From the NCBI RefSeq assembly GCF_016798225.1, contig NZ_JAEUYX010000001.1, forward strand, positions 1 to 64,000: a stretch of 64,000 nt of DNA, written 5' to 3'. Shown piece by piece: positions 1-9,327 of this stretch (positions within the stretch are counted from its first letter, which is position 1; every line of letters starts with the position of its first letter). The notes under the pieces are model-generated. The model was not told where the DNA came from. It searched no databases and worked only from the letters and a program-made list of their open reading frames with translations. This DNA is from Anaerococcus sp. mt242 (GTDB lineage Bacteria; Bacillota; Clostridia; Tissierellales; Peptoniphilaceae). Made by a program: the position numbers and the translations under genes.

Positions 1-39
1 ATTACATTCCGCTTAAAATATTATTAAGTTATTCCGTGT

Positions 40-375
40 TTATGGGTTCAGCTCAAAAAAGTAACAGCTTTTTTTATTTGCCATGATTTCTATCATAAAA
101 TTTAGAAGTAAGTGCTTATCAAAAACCGAAACAATAGGGCCCATTAAGAAAGCATTTATAACAGTACCTACACCAAGGACTGCTCTTCCTATATATCCTA
201 TAATTACAGAAATAACATCACATATTATTCTAGAATATTTATATTGTAGCGACTTGATTTTATCAGTCATTATTAATTGAATTGCATCATAATCTCCATC
301 AACTGCAATACCATCTATAATCCTACCAAAAAGTCCCATTAATATCCTTGTGATAAATTTTTCTTTATTCCTCAT
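40..375 (-). pseudogene. truncated YczE/YitT-like membrane protein, C-terminal half only
   Basis: The 111-residue product resembles the second half of YczE-type integral membrane proteins. It has a G-D-Y-D-A-I segment followed by a conserved block ending in G-V-G-T-V-I-N-A-F-L-M-G-P. Full YczE proteins are about 210 residues, so the N-terminal transmembrane half is missing. Upstream the frame is closed by a stop at 388-390, and no matching N-terminal half is seen further upstream. A weak AGGA precedes the ATG, so a short peptide could still be made. I read it as a decayed remnant; the family function is unknown and the assignment is moderate. Confidence 0.5.
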
Positions 376-593
376 AATTCCTATTTGTTAAAAATTTCGC
401 TATGTAATTAAACCTGTTTAATACATAAGTGTAATCTTAAATGAATAATTATAATGAAAAGTGAATTTTAAAACACTATAATTATTAGAAAATCAATCAT
501 ACAAGTTAATAACTTATTATATTTCTGCTATGAAGAAAAAGTTAATATTAATTTATGTGAATGATGCATCTATAATAATACTAGGAGGCAACA
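376..593. promoter_or_regulatory. upstream region of the sorbitol operon with an inverted repeat
   Basis: This 218-base AT-rich gap holds a perfect inverted repeat ATTAAAC-ct-GTTTAAT at 407-422. A TATAAT-like hexamer lies at 450-455 but lacks a convincing -35. A strong AGGAGG (583-588) serves the regulator gene. The repeat is a candidate operator by position only. No CcpA cre site was recognised. Confidence 0.3.
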
Positions 594-2459
594 ATGTGGG
601 AGAGCTTAGATGATAGAAAAACTCTTATGCTGTCTGCTCTTGAGAAAAGCAATGTAAGCATAATTGACTTATCAAATGCGCTGTCGGTTTCGGAGAAAAC
701 TATAAAAAATGAAATACAAGTTCTTAATCATGAATTAAAAGACGGAGCCTATATTTATATAAAAAATGGAGTGATATCGTTATTTATCTATAATTTTGAT
801 ATATATGACTCTATTAAAAAGAAAAATGTTGTTTCATCTACAGATTTTACTAATCTCAAAATTAGGATTTTATATATCGTAAAAAGACTTTTAAATGAAA
901 AAAATTTACAGTTGGATGAATTAGCCGATGAAATGAATATATCTAAATCAACTCTAACAAAAGATATAAAATTGGCCAATGAAGGTCTATCTAGTTATCA
1001 ATTAAATATATATGGAAAACCAAATGTTGGAATAAATTTAATAGGTGCTGAACTGGATGAACGTTATTTTATTCTAGAAAATGGCTATGATTATATGCTA
1101 GATAATTCAAAATTCGATGATCAATATAATGAATTTTTACAAAAATTATTAGTAAGCTTTTTTATAAATGAAGATACTTGTAAGGGTGTAACAAGATTTT
1201 TTCATACTACAATGTACAGAATCAGGAATGGTAATTTTCTTATAAAAGAATCAAAGGATTATTCTTTCTATGAGAATAAAGAATATATGGATATTTCATA
1301 TCAAATAAAAGATTTTGTAATTAAATTAGAAGAAATTGAATTATCAGATACGGAGTTAAATTTCATATTAATCCCATTAATGGGAATGAGAACATTCTCT
1401 CATTTAAAAGATAGTTTTAATTCTGCTCAGTTAGATGAAATAAGAATATTAACAAATAAAATCTTTGAAAGAATAAAAACTCAGATGGATATCAATGTAG
1501 ACTTGGGAGAAATAACCGAGAATTTTAATTATCATATTTATTATCTGTTAAATAGAATAAGTTTAAATTACAATATTAAAAATCCACTTAGTGAAAATAT
1601 TAAAAATGAATATAAAGTTGCATATAAAATGAGTGATATAGCTTCGGATGTAATATTTGAACAAAAGAAAAAATTAATTAATGAATCTGAAAAAAGTTAT
1701 CTAGCATCATATTTTCAAATATATCTATTCGATAAGTTAAATTCATCTCCAATAAATAAATTTAAAGTTGGTATTATAAATAAAAATAAGGATGAAGCTG
1801 TACAAATTATCCCTTTGGTACAAGAGAGGTTTTCAAATATTAACGCAATAGACTATTTTGAAGATACTAGTCAACTCAACTTAAAAGAGAATTACGATTT
1901 AATAATTAGCTCGCAAGCAGTTAATCTAGAAAATGCTTTATTCTTACCAGATGGTTTTAAAAATAAAAAGTTAATTCAAAAAGAATTGGATAATTTTTAT
2001 TTTAAACAAAATATTTTCCGAAAAGAAAGAGCACTGAAATCGCTTATTTTTACCGAGCTAAGAGAAGAAACACTTTTTATTGGTAATTATAATGAATATG
2101 AAACTAACTTGGTTAAAATGCTAGAATATTTGGAAAATAAAAAACTTATTGATGTAGAGTTTACTAATTCAATATTATTAAGAGAAACTCAATCCTCAAC
2201 GAAATTCTCCGACAAAGTAGCCTTTCCTCATATCAAGAATGAGAAATTTATTTTAAGCATGGGAATATTCCCTAATTCAGATATAAAGGTCATATTTATT
2301 GTAGGAGTGCCTAATGATGATGACACTTTAATTATTAATTTATATGATGAAATTGTGAGTGTATCATCAGATAGTGATTTCTTAAATCATGTTGAAAAGG
2401 TAGAAAATTACAGGGAACTAATGGAAGTAATAATTAAAGAAACTGAATTATTTAGATAG
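594..2459 (+). CDS. PRD-containing transcriptional regulator of the sorbitol operon (BglG/MtlR type)
   Basis: A 621-residue PTS-responsive activator or antiterminator. Order seen: an N-terminal helix-turn-helix (about 15-60), a second HTH (about 95-150), two PRD-like regions (about 170-380), a divergent EIIB-like stretch (about 390-470) and a C-terminal EIIA-like domain. PRD2 keeps a histidine in the N-Y-H-I-Y segment followed by the typical N-P-L motif. The EIIA-like part has F-P-H, matching the phosphorylatable histidine of fructose/mannitol-type EIIA. Such proteins are switched by phosphoryl transfer from HPr and cognate EII proteins. It is the first gene of the operon, nine bases before gutM. 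AGGAGG fixes the start. I infer that it senses sorbitol through the PTS. Confidence 0.85.
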   Translation: MWESLDDRKTLMLSALEKSNVSIIDLSNALSVSEKTIKNEIQVLNHELKDGAYIYIKNGVISLFIYNFDIYDSIKKKNVVSSTDFTNLKIRILYIVKRLLNEKNLQLDELADEMNISKSTLTKDIKLANEGLSSYQLNIYGKPNVGINLIGAELDERYFILENGYDYMLDNSKFDDQYNEFLQKLLVSFFINEDTCKGVTRFFHTTMYRIRNGNFLIKESKDYSFYENKEYMDISYQIKDFVIKLEEIELSDTELNFILIPLMGMRTFSHLKDSFNSAQLDEIRILTNKIFERIKTQMDINVDLGEITENFNYHIYYLLNRISLNYNIKNPLSENIKNEYKVAYKMSDIASDVIFEQKKKLINESEKSYLASYFQIYLFDKLNSSPINKFKVGIINKNKDEAVQIIPLVQERFSNINAIDYFEDTSQLNLKENYDLIISSQAVNLENALFLPDGFKNKKLIQKELDNFYFKQNIFRKERALKSLIFTELREETLFIGNYNEYETNLVKMLEYLENKKLIDVEFTNSILLRETQSSTKFSDKVAFPHIKNEKFILSMGIFPNSDIKVIFIVGVPNDDDTLIINLYDEIVSVSSDSDFLNHVEKVENYRELMEVIIKETELFR

Positions 2460-2467
2460 GAGCAAAA

Positions 2468-2920
2468 ATGGAAAAGTCTTATATATTTATAATTTTATTT
2501 CTAGGAGCAATGTTTATTCTTCAATATTTTCTAACATTTTTGCAAATGAACTCATTTAAAGAATATTTTAGAAAATTTATTAAAGAAGGCAAGGTTGCTA
2601 TAGGAATAAAAAAAGGAGGTTTTAGGTCTGGATCGATAGTTATGTTCGGTGTTGATGAAAACGGAATTATTAGAAATGCTGCTTTCATAAACGGGATAAC
2701 AGTATTTGCCAGATTTAAAGAAAATTGTGACTTTAATAATATCAATATAAAAGATATTGATAAAGAAGTATTGGCCGGAACGAAATTTCCTAAAAGTTTA
2801 AAGCAAGCTATATTAAATGCCAAAGAAAATTATCTAAGAGCAGAAAGAGGAGAGGAAATCCCAATGGCAAAATCTCCCCTTCAAAAATTTAGCGGGCTGA
2901 TAAGAAAGGAAACAGCATAA
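2468..2920 (+). CDS. gutM: glucitol operon activator protein GutM
   Basis: A 150-residue protein with one N-terminal membrane-type helix (about 5-25) and a small cytoplasmic-type domain rich in I-K-K-G-G and G-V-D-E-N-G turns. This is the GutM/SrlM layout. In enterobacteria GutM activates the glucitol operon together with the repressor SrlR; here it sits between a PRD regulator and the sorbitol PTS genes, as in many Firmicutes. The ribosome site TAGGAGC overlaps the stop codon of the preceding gene, so translation is probably coupled. How an apparently membrane-anchored protein acts on transcription is not settled from sequence. Confidence 0.88.
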   Translation: MEKSYIFIILFLGAMFILQYFLTFLQMNSFKEYFRKFIKEGKVAIGIKKGGFRSGSIVMFGVDENGIIRNAAFINGITVFARFKENCDFNNINIKDIDKEVLAGTKFPKSLKQAILNAKENYLRAERGEEIPMAKSPLQKFSGLIRKETA

Positions 2921-2935
2921 TTATAAGGAGAAGTT

Positions 2936-3487
2936 ATGGATTTTTTAGTTAATTTAGCACAAGGATTTATCCATTTATTTGAATTAGGTGGAGAAACATT
3001 TGTAAGTTGGGTTGGAGGGATTATACCAAAAGTGCTTCTACTTTTAGTGTTTATGAACTCACTTATTGCAATCATTGGACCAGAAAAAATAAATAAATTT
3101 GGAAAATTAGCATCAAAAAATAAATTATTGGCATACGGAATACTACCATTTGTATCAGCTTTTATGCTTGGTAACCCAATGGCTCTTTCTATGGGTAAGT
3201 TTTTACCAGAATATCAAAAGCCATCTTATTACGCATCTGGAGCTTATCACTGCCATACCAACAATGGTATTTTCCCTCACATAAACCCTGGTGAATTATT
3301 CGTATGGCTAGGAATTGCACAAGGAGTTGAGGCGTTAGGTCTAGATACAACACCACTTGCAATTAGATACCTTTTAGTAGGTCTAGTTATGAACTTCTTT
3401 GCAGGATGGATAACTGACTTTACAACTGTATATGTTGAAAAACAGCAAAATAAAAAATTAAGTAGAACATTAAAAGTGGAGGCATAA
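2936..3487 (+). CDS. srlA: PTS glucitol/sorbitol-specific EIIC component
   Basis: A 183-residue polytopic membrane protein, the usual length for SrlA/GutA EIIC2. It carries the family block [13 protein letters not shown] followed by an H-C-H-T-N-N-G motif, then hydrophobic helices. With SrlE it forms the sorbitol channel that couples uptake to phosphorylation. AAGGAG lies just upstream, and the next gene starts one base after its stop, so srlA and srlE are tightly coupled. The family assignment is unambiguous. Confidence 0.95.
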   Translation: MDFLVNLAQGFIHLFELGGETFVSWVGGIIPKVLLLLVFMNSLIAIIGPEKINKFGKLASKNKLLAYGILPFVSAFMLGNPMALSMGKFLPEYQKPSYYASGAYHCHTNNGIFPHINPGELFVWLGIAQGVEALGLDTTPLAIRYLLVGLVMNFFAGWITDFTTVYVEKQQNKKLSRTLKVEA

Positions 3488-3488
3488 A

Positions 3489-4529
3489 ATGGCAAAAATA
3501 AAAGTAGTTAAAGGATCCGCTGGATATGGAGGCCCATTAGTTATAGGTCCTGAAGGTGACAAAAACGTTTTATTATATATCACAGGCGGTGGAGCAAAAC
3601 CACCAGTTGTAGATACAATAAAAGAACTAACAGGATGTGAAATTGTAAATGGTTTTAAAACTTCTATTCCAGAAGAAAGAATTTTTGCGGTAGTGATTGA
3701 CTGTGGTGGGACATTAAGATGTGGAATATATCCTAAAAAAGGAATTCCAACATTAAATATAAAACCAACTGGAAAATCCGGCCCACTTGCTCAGTATATA
3801 AATGAAACAATCTATGTATCAGATGTCGGTCCTAAACAAGTATCGCTTGTTGAAGGAGAAGCAGAATCTATAAATACATCTGCAAAAGAAAGTGATACAG
3901 AAAAAGTTTATGAAGCAAGTGAATCAACTGAAGCTAAAGAAGAAAAAATAACATATACAAAAGATAAAAAAGTTTCTCAAACACTTGCAGAACAAAGCAA
4001 TAATACCTTTATCCAAAAAGTAGGTATGGGTGCAGGAAGAGTCATAGATATATTCTTCCAAGCGGGTAGAGATGCTGTTCAAACAATGATTAATACTATA
4101 ATTCCATTTATGGCCTTTGTAGCAATGCTAATTGGTATTATTCAGGGATCAGGATTTGGTGATTGGTTTGCAAGACTTCTTATCCCACTTACAGGAAATG
4201 TAGTTGGTTTAGTAATTTTAGGATTTATTTGCTCTATTCCAGTTTTATCAGCACTTTTAGGACCTGGAGCTGTAATTGCTCAAGTAATAGGTACCTTAAT
4301 TGGATCAGAAATTGCAAGAGGAAATATTGATCCAAGCTTAGCGCTTCCAGCATTGTTTGCAATTAACACTCAGAATGCTTGCGATTTTATACCAGTTGGT
4401 CTTGGACTTGCTGAAGCAGAAGCAGAGACTGTAGAAGTTGGTGTAGTATCAGTTATGTATTCAAGATTTTTAATTGGAGTACCAAGAGTATTAGTAGCTT
4501 ATTTTGCAAGTATAGGGCTATATGCTTAG
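3489..4529 (+). CDS. srlE: PTS glucitol/sorbitol-specific EIIBC component
   Basis: A 346-residue protein. The N-terminal EIIB domain (about 1-115) contains [13 protein letters not shown], which includes the phosphorylated cysteine of the Gut family. A charged, Ser/Glu/Lys-rich linker (about 120-165) connects to a hydrophobic EIIC region (about 175-346) with G-P-G-A-V and N-A-C-D-F-I-P motifs. It accepts phosphate from SrlB and passes it to sorbitol entering through SrlA/SrlE. The linker is longer and more acidic than I would expect but in frame. The 3' end overlaps the upstream part of the srlB leader. Confidence 0.95.
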   Translation: MAKIKVVKGSAGYGGPLVIGPEGDKNVLLYITGGGAKPPVVDTIKELTGCEIVNGFKTSIPEERIFAVVIDCGGTLRCGIYPKKGIPTLNIKPTGKSGPLAQYINETIYVSDVGPKQVSLVEGEAESINTSAKESDTEKVYEASESTEAKEEKITYTKDKKVSQTLAEQSNNTFIQKVGMGAGRVIDIFFQAGRDAVQTMINTIIPFMAFVAMLIGIIQGSGFGDWFARLLIPLTGNVVGLVILGFICSIPVLSALLGPGAVIAQVIGTLIGSEIARGNIDPSLALPALFAINTQNACDFIPVGLGLAEAEAETVEVGVVSVMYSRFLIGVPRVLVAYFASIGLYA

Positions 4530-4548
4530 AAAAAAGGAAGGTTTAGTA

Positions 4549-4911
4549 ATGAAAACAATTTATGAAAATACAGTAAATAATATTGGAAATTCAGTTGATG
4601 AATTTGGCAATGAGATAATAATTTTCTTTGGAGATAACGCACCAGAAGAACTAAGAGATTATTGCTATTCATTAGAATTAAAAGATGTCGATGGATATAT
4701 AGAAGTTGGGGATTATGTAGATATTGACGGGGTAAAAGCTAAAATCCTAGCAGTAGGAGATGAAGCGCAAGCTAATTTAGAAGGATTGGCTCACTTAACT
4801 GTAAATTTAAGTGGAAATGTAGAAGATCTACTACCAGGGGCAGTTATAACAGAAAACGTAGAAATTCCTGAAATAAATGTGGGAACTGAATTCAAAATAT
4901 TGGAGGCATAA
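4549..4911 (+). CDS. srlB: PTS glucitol/sorbitol-specific EIIA component
   Basis: A 120-residue soluble EIIA of the Gut family. The only histidine lies in G-L-A-H-L-T-V, equivalent to G-H-V-T in the E. coli protein, so it is the phosphoacceptor by elimination. An in-frame ATG at 4522 would overlap srlE, but AAGGAAGG at 4534-4541 is correctly spaced for 4549, which I chose. It carries phosphate from HPr to the SrlE EIIB domain. No HPr or Enzyme I gene is in this window. Confidence 0.93.
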   Translation: MKTIYENTVNNIGNSVDEFGNEIIIFFGDNAPEELRDYCYSLELKDVDGYIEVGDYVDIDGVKAKILAVGDEAQANLEGLAHLTVNLSGNVEDLLPGAVITENVEIPEINVGTEFKILEA

Positions 4912-4912
4912 A

Positions 4913-5725
4913 ATGACATGGTTAGGATTAGAAGATAAGGTTGTTTTAGTAACAGGAGCTGCATCTGGTATTGGTAAATCAGTTGTTGAAGGATTGTTAG
5001 AAGCTGGGTCAAATGTTATTGCTACAGATATCAACGATAATAAACCAGAGTATAAAGATGAAAGCGCTGATAATTTATTGTATGTACACCTGGATGTAAC
5101 TAATAAAGAAAACATCAAAACTGCAATCAATGAATCAGTTAAAAAATTTGGACACCTAGATGCTATTGTAAATAATGCAGGAATAAACATCCCAAGATTA
5201 CTTGTTGATCCTAAAGACCCTTATGGAAAATACGAACTTGATGACAGAGTAATTGATTTAGTAATAGATATTAATTTTAAGGGTCTAATCTACTGTGCCC
5301 AAGAAGCAGCGAGAGTTTTTGTAGACCAAGGTCAAGGTGTTATCATAAATATGTCAAGTGAATCAGGATTAGAAGGTAGCGAAGGCCAATCAATATATGC
5401 CGCAACAAAAAATGCAGTAAACTCCTTAACTAGAAGTTGGGCAAAAGAACTTGGAAAACATAATGTAAGAGTTGTGGGTGTTGCTCCCGGAATTTTAGAA
5501 GCTACAGGTCTTAGAACTTTAGAATATGAAGAATCCTTATCTTACACAAGAGATATTACAGTCGAAAAACTTAGAGAAGGTTATGAAAGTACCAAAACTA
5601 CTCCACTTGGTAGAAGTGGAAAACTTACAGAAGTAGCAAATTTGGTTTGCTTCTTAGTAAGTGATCGTTCATCATATATCCATGGTGTTACTATAAATGT
5701 AGCTGGTGGAAAAACTAGAGGTTAA
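4913..5725 (+). CDS. sorbitol-6-phosphate 2-dehydrogenase (short-chain dehydrogenase)
   Basis: A 270-residue SDR enzyme. The N-terminal Rossmann motif T-G-A-A-S-G-I-G binds NAD(H), N-N-A-G is the structural motif, and the catalytic Ser (M-S-S-E-S) and Y-A-A-T-K supply the Ser-Tyr-Lys triad. Length and the loop after N-N-A-G-I match Gram-positive sorbitol-6-phosphate dehydrogenases of gut operons. It oxidises imported sorbitol-6-P to fructose-6-P. GGAGG at 4902-4906 sets the start two bases after the srlB stop. Substrate specificity is inferred from the operon; other SDR sugar-phosphate dehydrogenases look similar. Confidence 0.88.
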   Translation: MTWLGLEDKVVLVTGAASGIGKSVVEGLLEAGSNVIATDINDNKPEYKDESADNLLYVHLDVTNKENIKTAINESVKKFGHLDAIVNNAGINIPRLLVDPKDPYGKYELDDRVIDLVIDINFKGLIYCAQEAARVFVDQGQGVIINMSSESGLEGSEGQSIYAATKNAVNSLTRSWAKELGKHNVRVVGVAPGILEATGLRTLEYEESLSYTRDITVEKLREGYESTKTTPLGRSGKLTEVANLVCFLVSDRSSYIHGVTINVAGGKTRG

Positions 5726-5726
5726 T

Positions 5727-6407
5727 ATGAAATTATTAATAGATGATGCAAATATAAAGAATATAAAATATCTATACGAATATTTTCCAGTATCTGGGGT
5801 AACAACTAATCCCAGCATACTTTTTAAAAATAAAAAAGACCCTATAGAAACTTTAACAGAAATTAGAGAATTCATTGGGGATGATCAGCTCCATATTCAA
5901 GCTTTATCTGACAATGCTGATAATATTGTAAAAGAAGCTAGGCTTTTAAAAGAAAAGTTTGGGGAAAATACTTTTATCAAAGTACCTACAGATAAAGAAG
6001 GTTTAAAAGCTATGAGACTATTAAAAAATGAGAAAACTAAAATAACAGCAACAGCAATTTATAGTCCAACTCAGGCGTTTTTAGCATCTTTGGCTGGTGC
6101 GGATTACCTAGCTCCATATGTAAATAGAATTGATAATCTAGGATATGATGGCATTGAAACAACGATAAAAATTCAAAATATCTTAGATGAGACTAATCCA
6201 AATACAAAAGTTCTTGCAGCTAGTTTTAAAAGTACAAATCAAGTTTTAAAATTAGCGGAATATGGTATTGACACAGCAACATGTTCTTATGAAATATTTG
6301 AGAAATTTCTAGATGATAGTAATGTCAGCAAGGCTGTGGAAGTTTTTGTAAATGACTTCAAATCTATAAATGAAAGCAAAATCTCTTGGATTGACTATTT
6401 AAAATAA
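5727..6407 (+). CDS. fructose-6-phosphate aldolase-like protein (FSA/TalC family)
   Basis: A 226-residue TIM-barrel class I aldolase. Lys85 in I-K-V-P is the Schiff-base lysine, at the same number as in E. coli FSA. Gln58 and Tyr131 (A-P-Y-V-N-R-I-D) match the Gln/Tyr pair that marks FSA, whereas transaldolases have Glu/Phe. The predicted reaction is therefore cleavage of fructose-6-P to dihydroxyacetone and glyceraldehyde-3-P, or its reverse. Its ATG lies one base after the dehydrogenase stop, so it belongs to the sorbitol operon. The start at 5727 rests on family alignment; an ATG at 5706 lies inside the upstream gene. Confidence 0.85.
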   Translation: MKLLIDDANIKNIKYLYEYFPVSGVTTNPSILFKNKKDPIETLTEIREFIGDDQLHIQALSDNADNIVKEARLLKEKFGENTFIKVPTDKEGLKAMRLLKNEKTKITATAIYSPTQAFLASLAGADYLAPYVNRIDNLGYDGIETTIKIQNILDETNPNTKVLAASFKSTNQVLKLAEYGIDTATCSYEIFEKFLDDSNVSKAVEVFVNDFKSINESKISWIDYLK

Positions 6408-6417
6408 ATTGTTTACG

Positions 6418-6446
6418 TTTTCATATAATTCCTATCATGGTATAAT
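6418..6446 (+). promoter_or_regulatory. predicted promoter of the transaldolase gene
   Basis: TTTTCA (6418-6423), 17 bases, then TATAAT (6441-6446). It lies just downstream of the sorbitol operon, with no clear terminator between. The -10 is perfect and the -35 is four of six, so tal can probably be expressed independently of sorbitol genes. Confidence 0.55.
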
Positions 6447-6477
6447 AAATCTAGAATCTTTTTAAAGGAGTTTAACT

Positions 6478-7131
6478 ATGAAATTTTTCTTAGATACTGC
6501 AAATATTGATGAGATTAAAAGAATTAATGACTTAGGGCTTGTTGATGGGGTTACTACTAATCCTTCTTTGATTAATAAAGAGGGGCGTGATTTTAAGGAA
6601 GTTATTTCTGAAATTTCTGATTTAATTGATGGGCCTGTTTCTGCTGAGGTTACTAGCTATGATTATGAGGGTATGGTTGAGCAAGCTCGTGATCTTGCTA
6701 AGTGGGCTGAGAACGTTGTCGTAAAAGTTCCTATGACTGAAGAGGGGCTTAAGGCTATACATACTTTGAGCAAGGAGGGAATTAAAACTAACTGCACATT
6801 GATTTTCTCTGTTTCTCAAGGAATTATGGCTATGAAGGCTGGAGCTACTTTTATTTCTCCATTTATGGGTAGAGTGGATGATATGGGTGAAGATGGAGCT
6901 AGATTAATTGCTGAACTTCGTGATGTTATTGATATTTACGGTTATGAATCAGAAATCATAGCTGCAAGTATCAGACACATCAACCACCTTGAAAAAGCTG
7001 CCCTAGCTGGTGCTCACATTGCGACTATCCCTGGTTCTCTTTTTGAAAAATTGTGGACACATCCTCTTACAACAGCTGGTATTGCAGCATTTGTTAAAGA
7101 CTGGGATGCTTTTGAGGCTAGAAATAAATAA
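6478..7131 (+). CDS. tal: transaldolase (TalC-type)
   Basis: A 217-residue short transaldolase of the same fold as the upstream FSA-like protein. Lys83 in V-K-V-P is the Schiff-base residue. Glu57 (S-A-E-V) and Phe129 (S-P-F-M-G-R-V-D) are the transaldolase-type residues, unlike the Gln/Tyr of its neighbour. It exchanges dihydroxyacetone units between sedoheptulose-7-P and erythrose-4-P/fructose-6-P in the non-oxidative pentose phosphate pathway. AAAGGAG precedes the ATG. Its neighbour is transketolase, the pathway partner. Codons here use more T-ending triplets than the sorbitol genes, which may reflect a different expression level or origin. Confidence 0.93.
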   Translation: MKFFLDTANIDEIKRINDLGLVDGVTTNPSLINKEGRDFKEVISEISDLIDGPVSAEVTSYDYEGMVEQARDLAKWAENVVVKVPMTEEGLKAIHTLSKEGIKTNCTLIFSVSQGIMAMKAGATFISPFMGRVDDMGEDGARLIAELRDVIDIYGYESEIIAASIRHINHLEKAALAGAHIATIPGSLFEKLWTHPLTTAGIAAFVKDWDAFEARNK

Positions 7132-7137
7132 TAAATT

Positions 7138-7170
7138 TTGGGTGGGTCCCTAGGCCCTCCCTATTTTTAT
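7138..7170 (+). terminator. GC-rich hairpin between tal and tkt
   Basis: GGGTGGG (7140-7146) pairs with CCCTCCC (7155-7161), with a central T-T mismatch, and is followed by a T-rich run. It plausibly ends the tal transcript. A TATTAT (7188-7193) downstream could serve tkt, although its -35 is poor. Confidence 0.55.
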
Positions 7171-7218
7171 TTAATTATGTTTTATGGTATTATTTTTATA
7201 GAAAGATAAGGAGTGATT

Positions 7219-9213
7219 ATGTTTAACAAAAATGATGAACGTGCAATTAGTGCTATTCGTGCACTTTCTATTGCTCAAATTGAAGCTGCTAATAGTGGGC
7301 ATCCTGGTCTTCCAATGGGAGCGGCTCCTATGGCTTATGTTTTGTGGAATAAGTATTTAAAGGCAAACCCTAAAAATGCTAACTGGTTTAACCGTGACAG
7401 ATTTGTTTTATCAGCTGGCCATGGGTCTTCTATGCTTTATTCACTTTTACATCTAGCAGGATACGATGTAAGTATTGATGATCTAAGAGATTTTAGACAA
7501 CTCGGAGCAAAAACTGCAGGTCACCCTGAACGTGGCCATATTGAAGGTGTAGAAGTTACTACTGGACCTTTAGGTCAAGGTTTTGCCCAAGCTGTTGGGA
7601 TTGCTATGGCAGAAAAACACCTTGCAGCTATCTATAACAAAGATGATGCACAAATTATTGATCACTACACTTACGTACTTTGTGGTGATGGCGACCTTAT
7701 GGAAGGTATTTCCTATGAAGCTATGAGTCTAGCAGGACATTTAAACCTTTCAAAATTAATCGTTTTGTATGATTCAAATGACATTTGCTTAGATGGTGCG
7801 ACTAATACAACTTTCTCAGAAGATATTAAAAAACGTGCTGAATCTTTAAATTGGAATTACATCAAAGTTAAAGATGGAAGAGATCTTGATCAAATTTATG
7901 AAGCAATTAATCATGCTAAGGGTAATTTCCACGGTCCAACTCTTATCGAAGTAAAAACAATTATAGGTTATGGATCAACTAACCAAGGAACAAACAAAGT
8001 TCACGGTGCCCCAATCGGAGCTGAAGAATTTATAAAAGCAAAAGAAATTTATGAATGGACTGAGGATGACTTTAATGTCCCAGATGATATTTACGAAACT
8101 TTTGCTGATGGAATCGGTAGAATAGGTGAGAAAGAAAACCAAAAATGGGATGAGCTTCTAAAAGCCTATGAAGAAAAATACCCAGAAGATTACAAAAATC
8201 TTATGGCAGGTATAAACCGCGAATTGCCAGAAAACTTTATGGATGAAGTTAAAAAATACTCATCAGATGATAAAGCAATAGCAACTCGTGCATCAAATGG
8301 AGAAATCATCCAAGATCTTGCAAAAAATAATCCAAACTTCTGGGGAGGATCTGCAGATTTATTCTCATCAAATAAAACAAATATTAAAGACACAGTTGCA
8401 TTTACAGACATAAGTCCAGAAGGACGCAATGTTTGGTATGGTGTACGTGAATTTGCAATGGCTGCAATAGGAAATGGTATCATTGCCCACGGCGGAACAT
8501 GGCACCATGTTTCAACATTCTTTGTATTTACAGATTATCTAAAACCAGCTATTAGACTATCTGCATTATCAAAATTGCCACTAACCTATGTAATGACTCA
8601 TGATTCAATTGCAGTTGGTGAAGATGGTCCTACCCATGAACCAATTGAGCAGCTCGCAATGATAAGATCTATACCAGATACTATTATGTTAAGACCAGCT
8701 GACGCAAATGAAACAAGACTTGCTTGGAAACTAGCACTTGAGTCAAAAGAAAAACCAGTTGTAATGGCTCTTACTCGTCAAAATATAGGAAATCTTGCTG
8801 AAACAGAAAATATTAGCGATATCAATAAGGGTGCATATGTAATCTCTGATAGTGAAGGAGATGCTGATGCAATTATTATTGCAACAGGTTCAGAAGTAGA
8901 ACTTGCCCTAGAAACTAAGAAAATATTAGCAGAAAATGGCAAAAACATCCGTGTAGTTTCAATGCCATCTATGGAATTATTTAGAGACCAAGATGAAGCT
9001 TACAAAGAAGAAGTTTTACCAAAAGAAGTTACAAACAAAATCTCTCTTGAAATGGGATCTACTTTTGGCTGGGCAGAATGGACTGGTACAGATGGATTAA
9101 ATATCGGTATTGATAAATTTGGCCAATCTGGAAAGGGCGATGAAGTAACTGCAGAGTATGGATTTACTCCAGAAAAAGTAGCTGAAAAAATTAATGAAAA
9201 ATATTTTAACTAG
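7219..9213 (+). CDS. tkt: transketolase
   Basis: A 664-residue thiamine-diphosphate enzyme of normal full length. The N-terminal part has G-H-P-G-L-P-M-G and the TPP/metal motif G-D-G-D-L-M-E-G (about 155-165); the pyrimidine domain has H-D-S-I-A-V-G-E-D-G-P-T-H-E-P near 470. It transfers two-carbon units between ketose and aldose phosphates. AAGGAG at 7207-7212 is well spaced for ATG 7219; a GTG at 7213 abuts the site and was rejected. With tal it forms a complete non-oxidative pentose phosphate core. A strong terminator follows. Confidence 0.98.
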   Translation: MFNKNDERAISAIRALSIAQIEAANSGHPGLPMGAAPMAYVLWNKYLKANPKNANWFNRDRFVLSAGHGSSMLYSLLHLAGYDVSIDDLRDFRQLGAKTAGHPERGHIEGVEVTTGPLGQGFAQAVGIAMAEKHLAAIYNKDDAQIIDHYTYVLCGDGDLMEGISYEAMSLAGHLNLSKLIVLYDSNDICLDGATNTTFSEDIKKRAESLNWNYIKVKDGRDLDQIYEAINHAKGNFHGPTLIEVKTIIGYGSTNQGTNKVHGAPIGAEEFIKAKEIYEWTEDDFNVPDDIYETFADGIGRIGEKENQKWDELLKAYEEKYPEDYKNLMAGINRELPENFMDEVKKYSSDDKAIATRASNGEIIQDLAKNNPNFWGGSADLFSSNKTNIKDTVAFTDISPEGRNVWYGVREFAMAAIGNGIIAHGGTWHHVSTFFVFTDYLKPAIRLSALSKLPLTYVMTHDSIAVGEDGPTHEPIEQLAMIRSIPDTIMLRPADANETRLAWKLALESKEKPVVMALTRQNIGNLAETENISDINKGAYVISDSEGDADAIIIATGSEVELALETKKILAENGKNIRVVSMPSMELFRDQDEAYKEEVLPKEVTNKISLEMGSTFGWAEWTGTDGLNIGIDKFGQSGKGDEVTAEYGFTPEKVAEKINEKYFN

Positions 9214-9233
9214 AAATATTAATTAATAAACTA

Positions 9234-9268
9234 TATCCTCAAATTAATGCAATTTGGGGATATTTTTT
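9234..9268 (+). terminator. rho-independent terminator after tkt
   Basis: TATCCTCAAATT (9234-9245) and AATTTGGGGATA (9251-9262) form a 12-bp stem with one G-U pair and a five-base loop, followed by six T. Confidence 0.9.
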
Positions 9269-9327
9269 GTCTAATTTGAAAGTTTTTATGATATTATATT
9301 AATTAGATAAATAGAAATGAGGAATTG

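Noticed and set aside
83-280. Plus-strand open frame opposite the YczE-like remnant
   Set aside because: No ribosome site and no recognisable product; the minus frame matches a family.
6478-7131. Horizontal transfer of tal because of its codon style
   Set aside because: The T-ending codon bias is visible but mild, and tkt beside it shows a similar start; codon counts would be needed to claim transfer.
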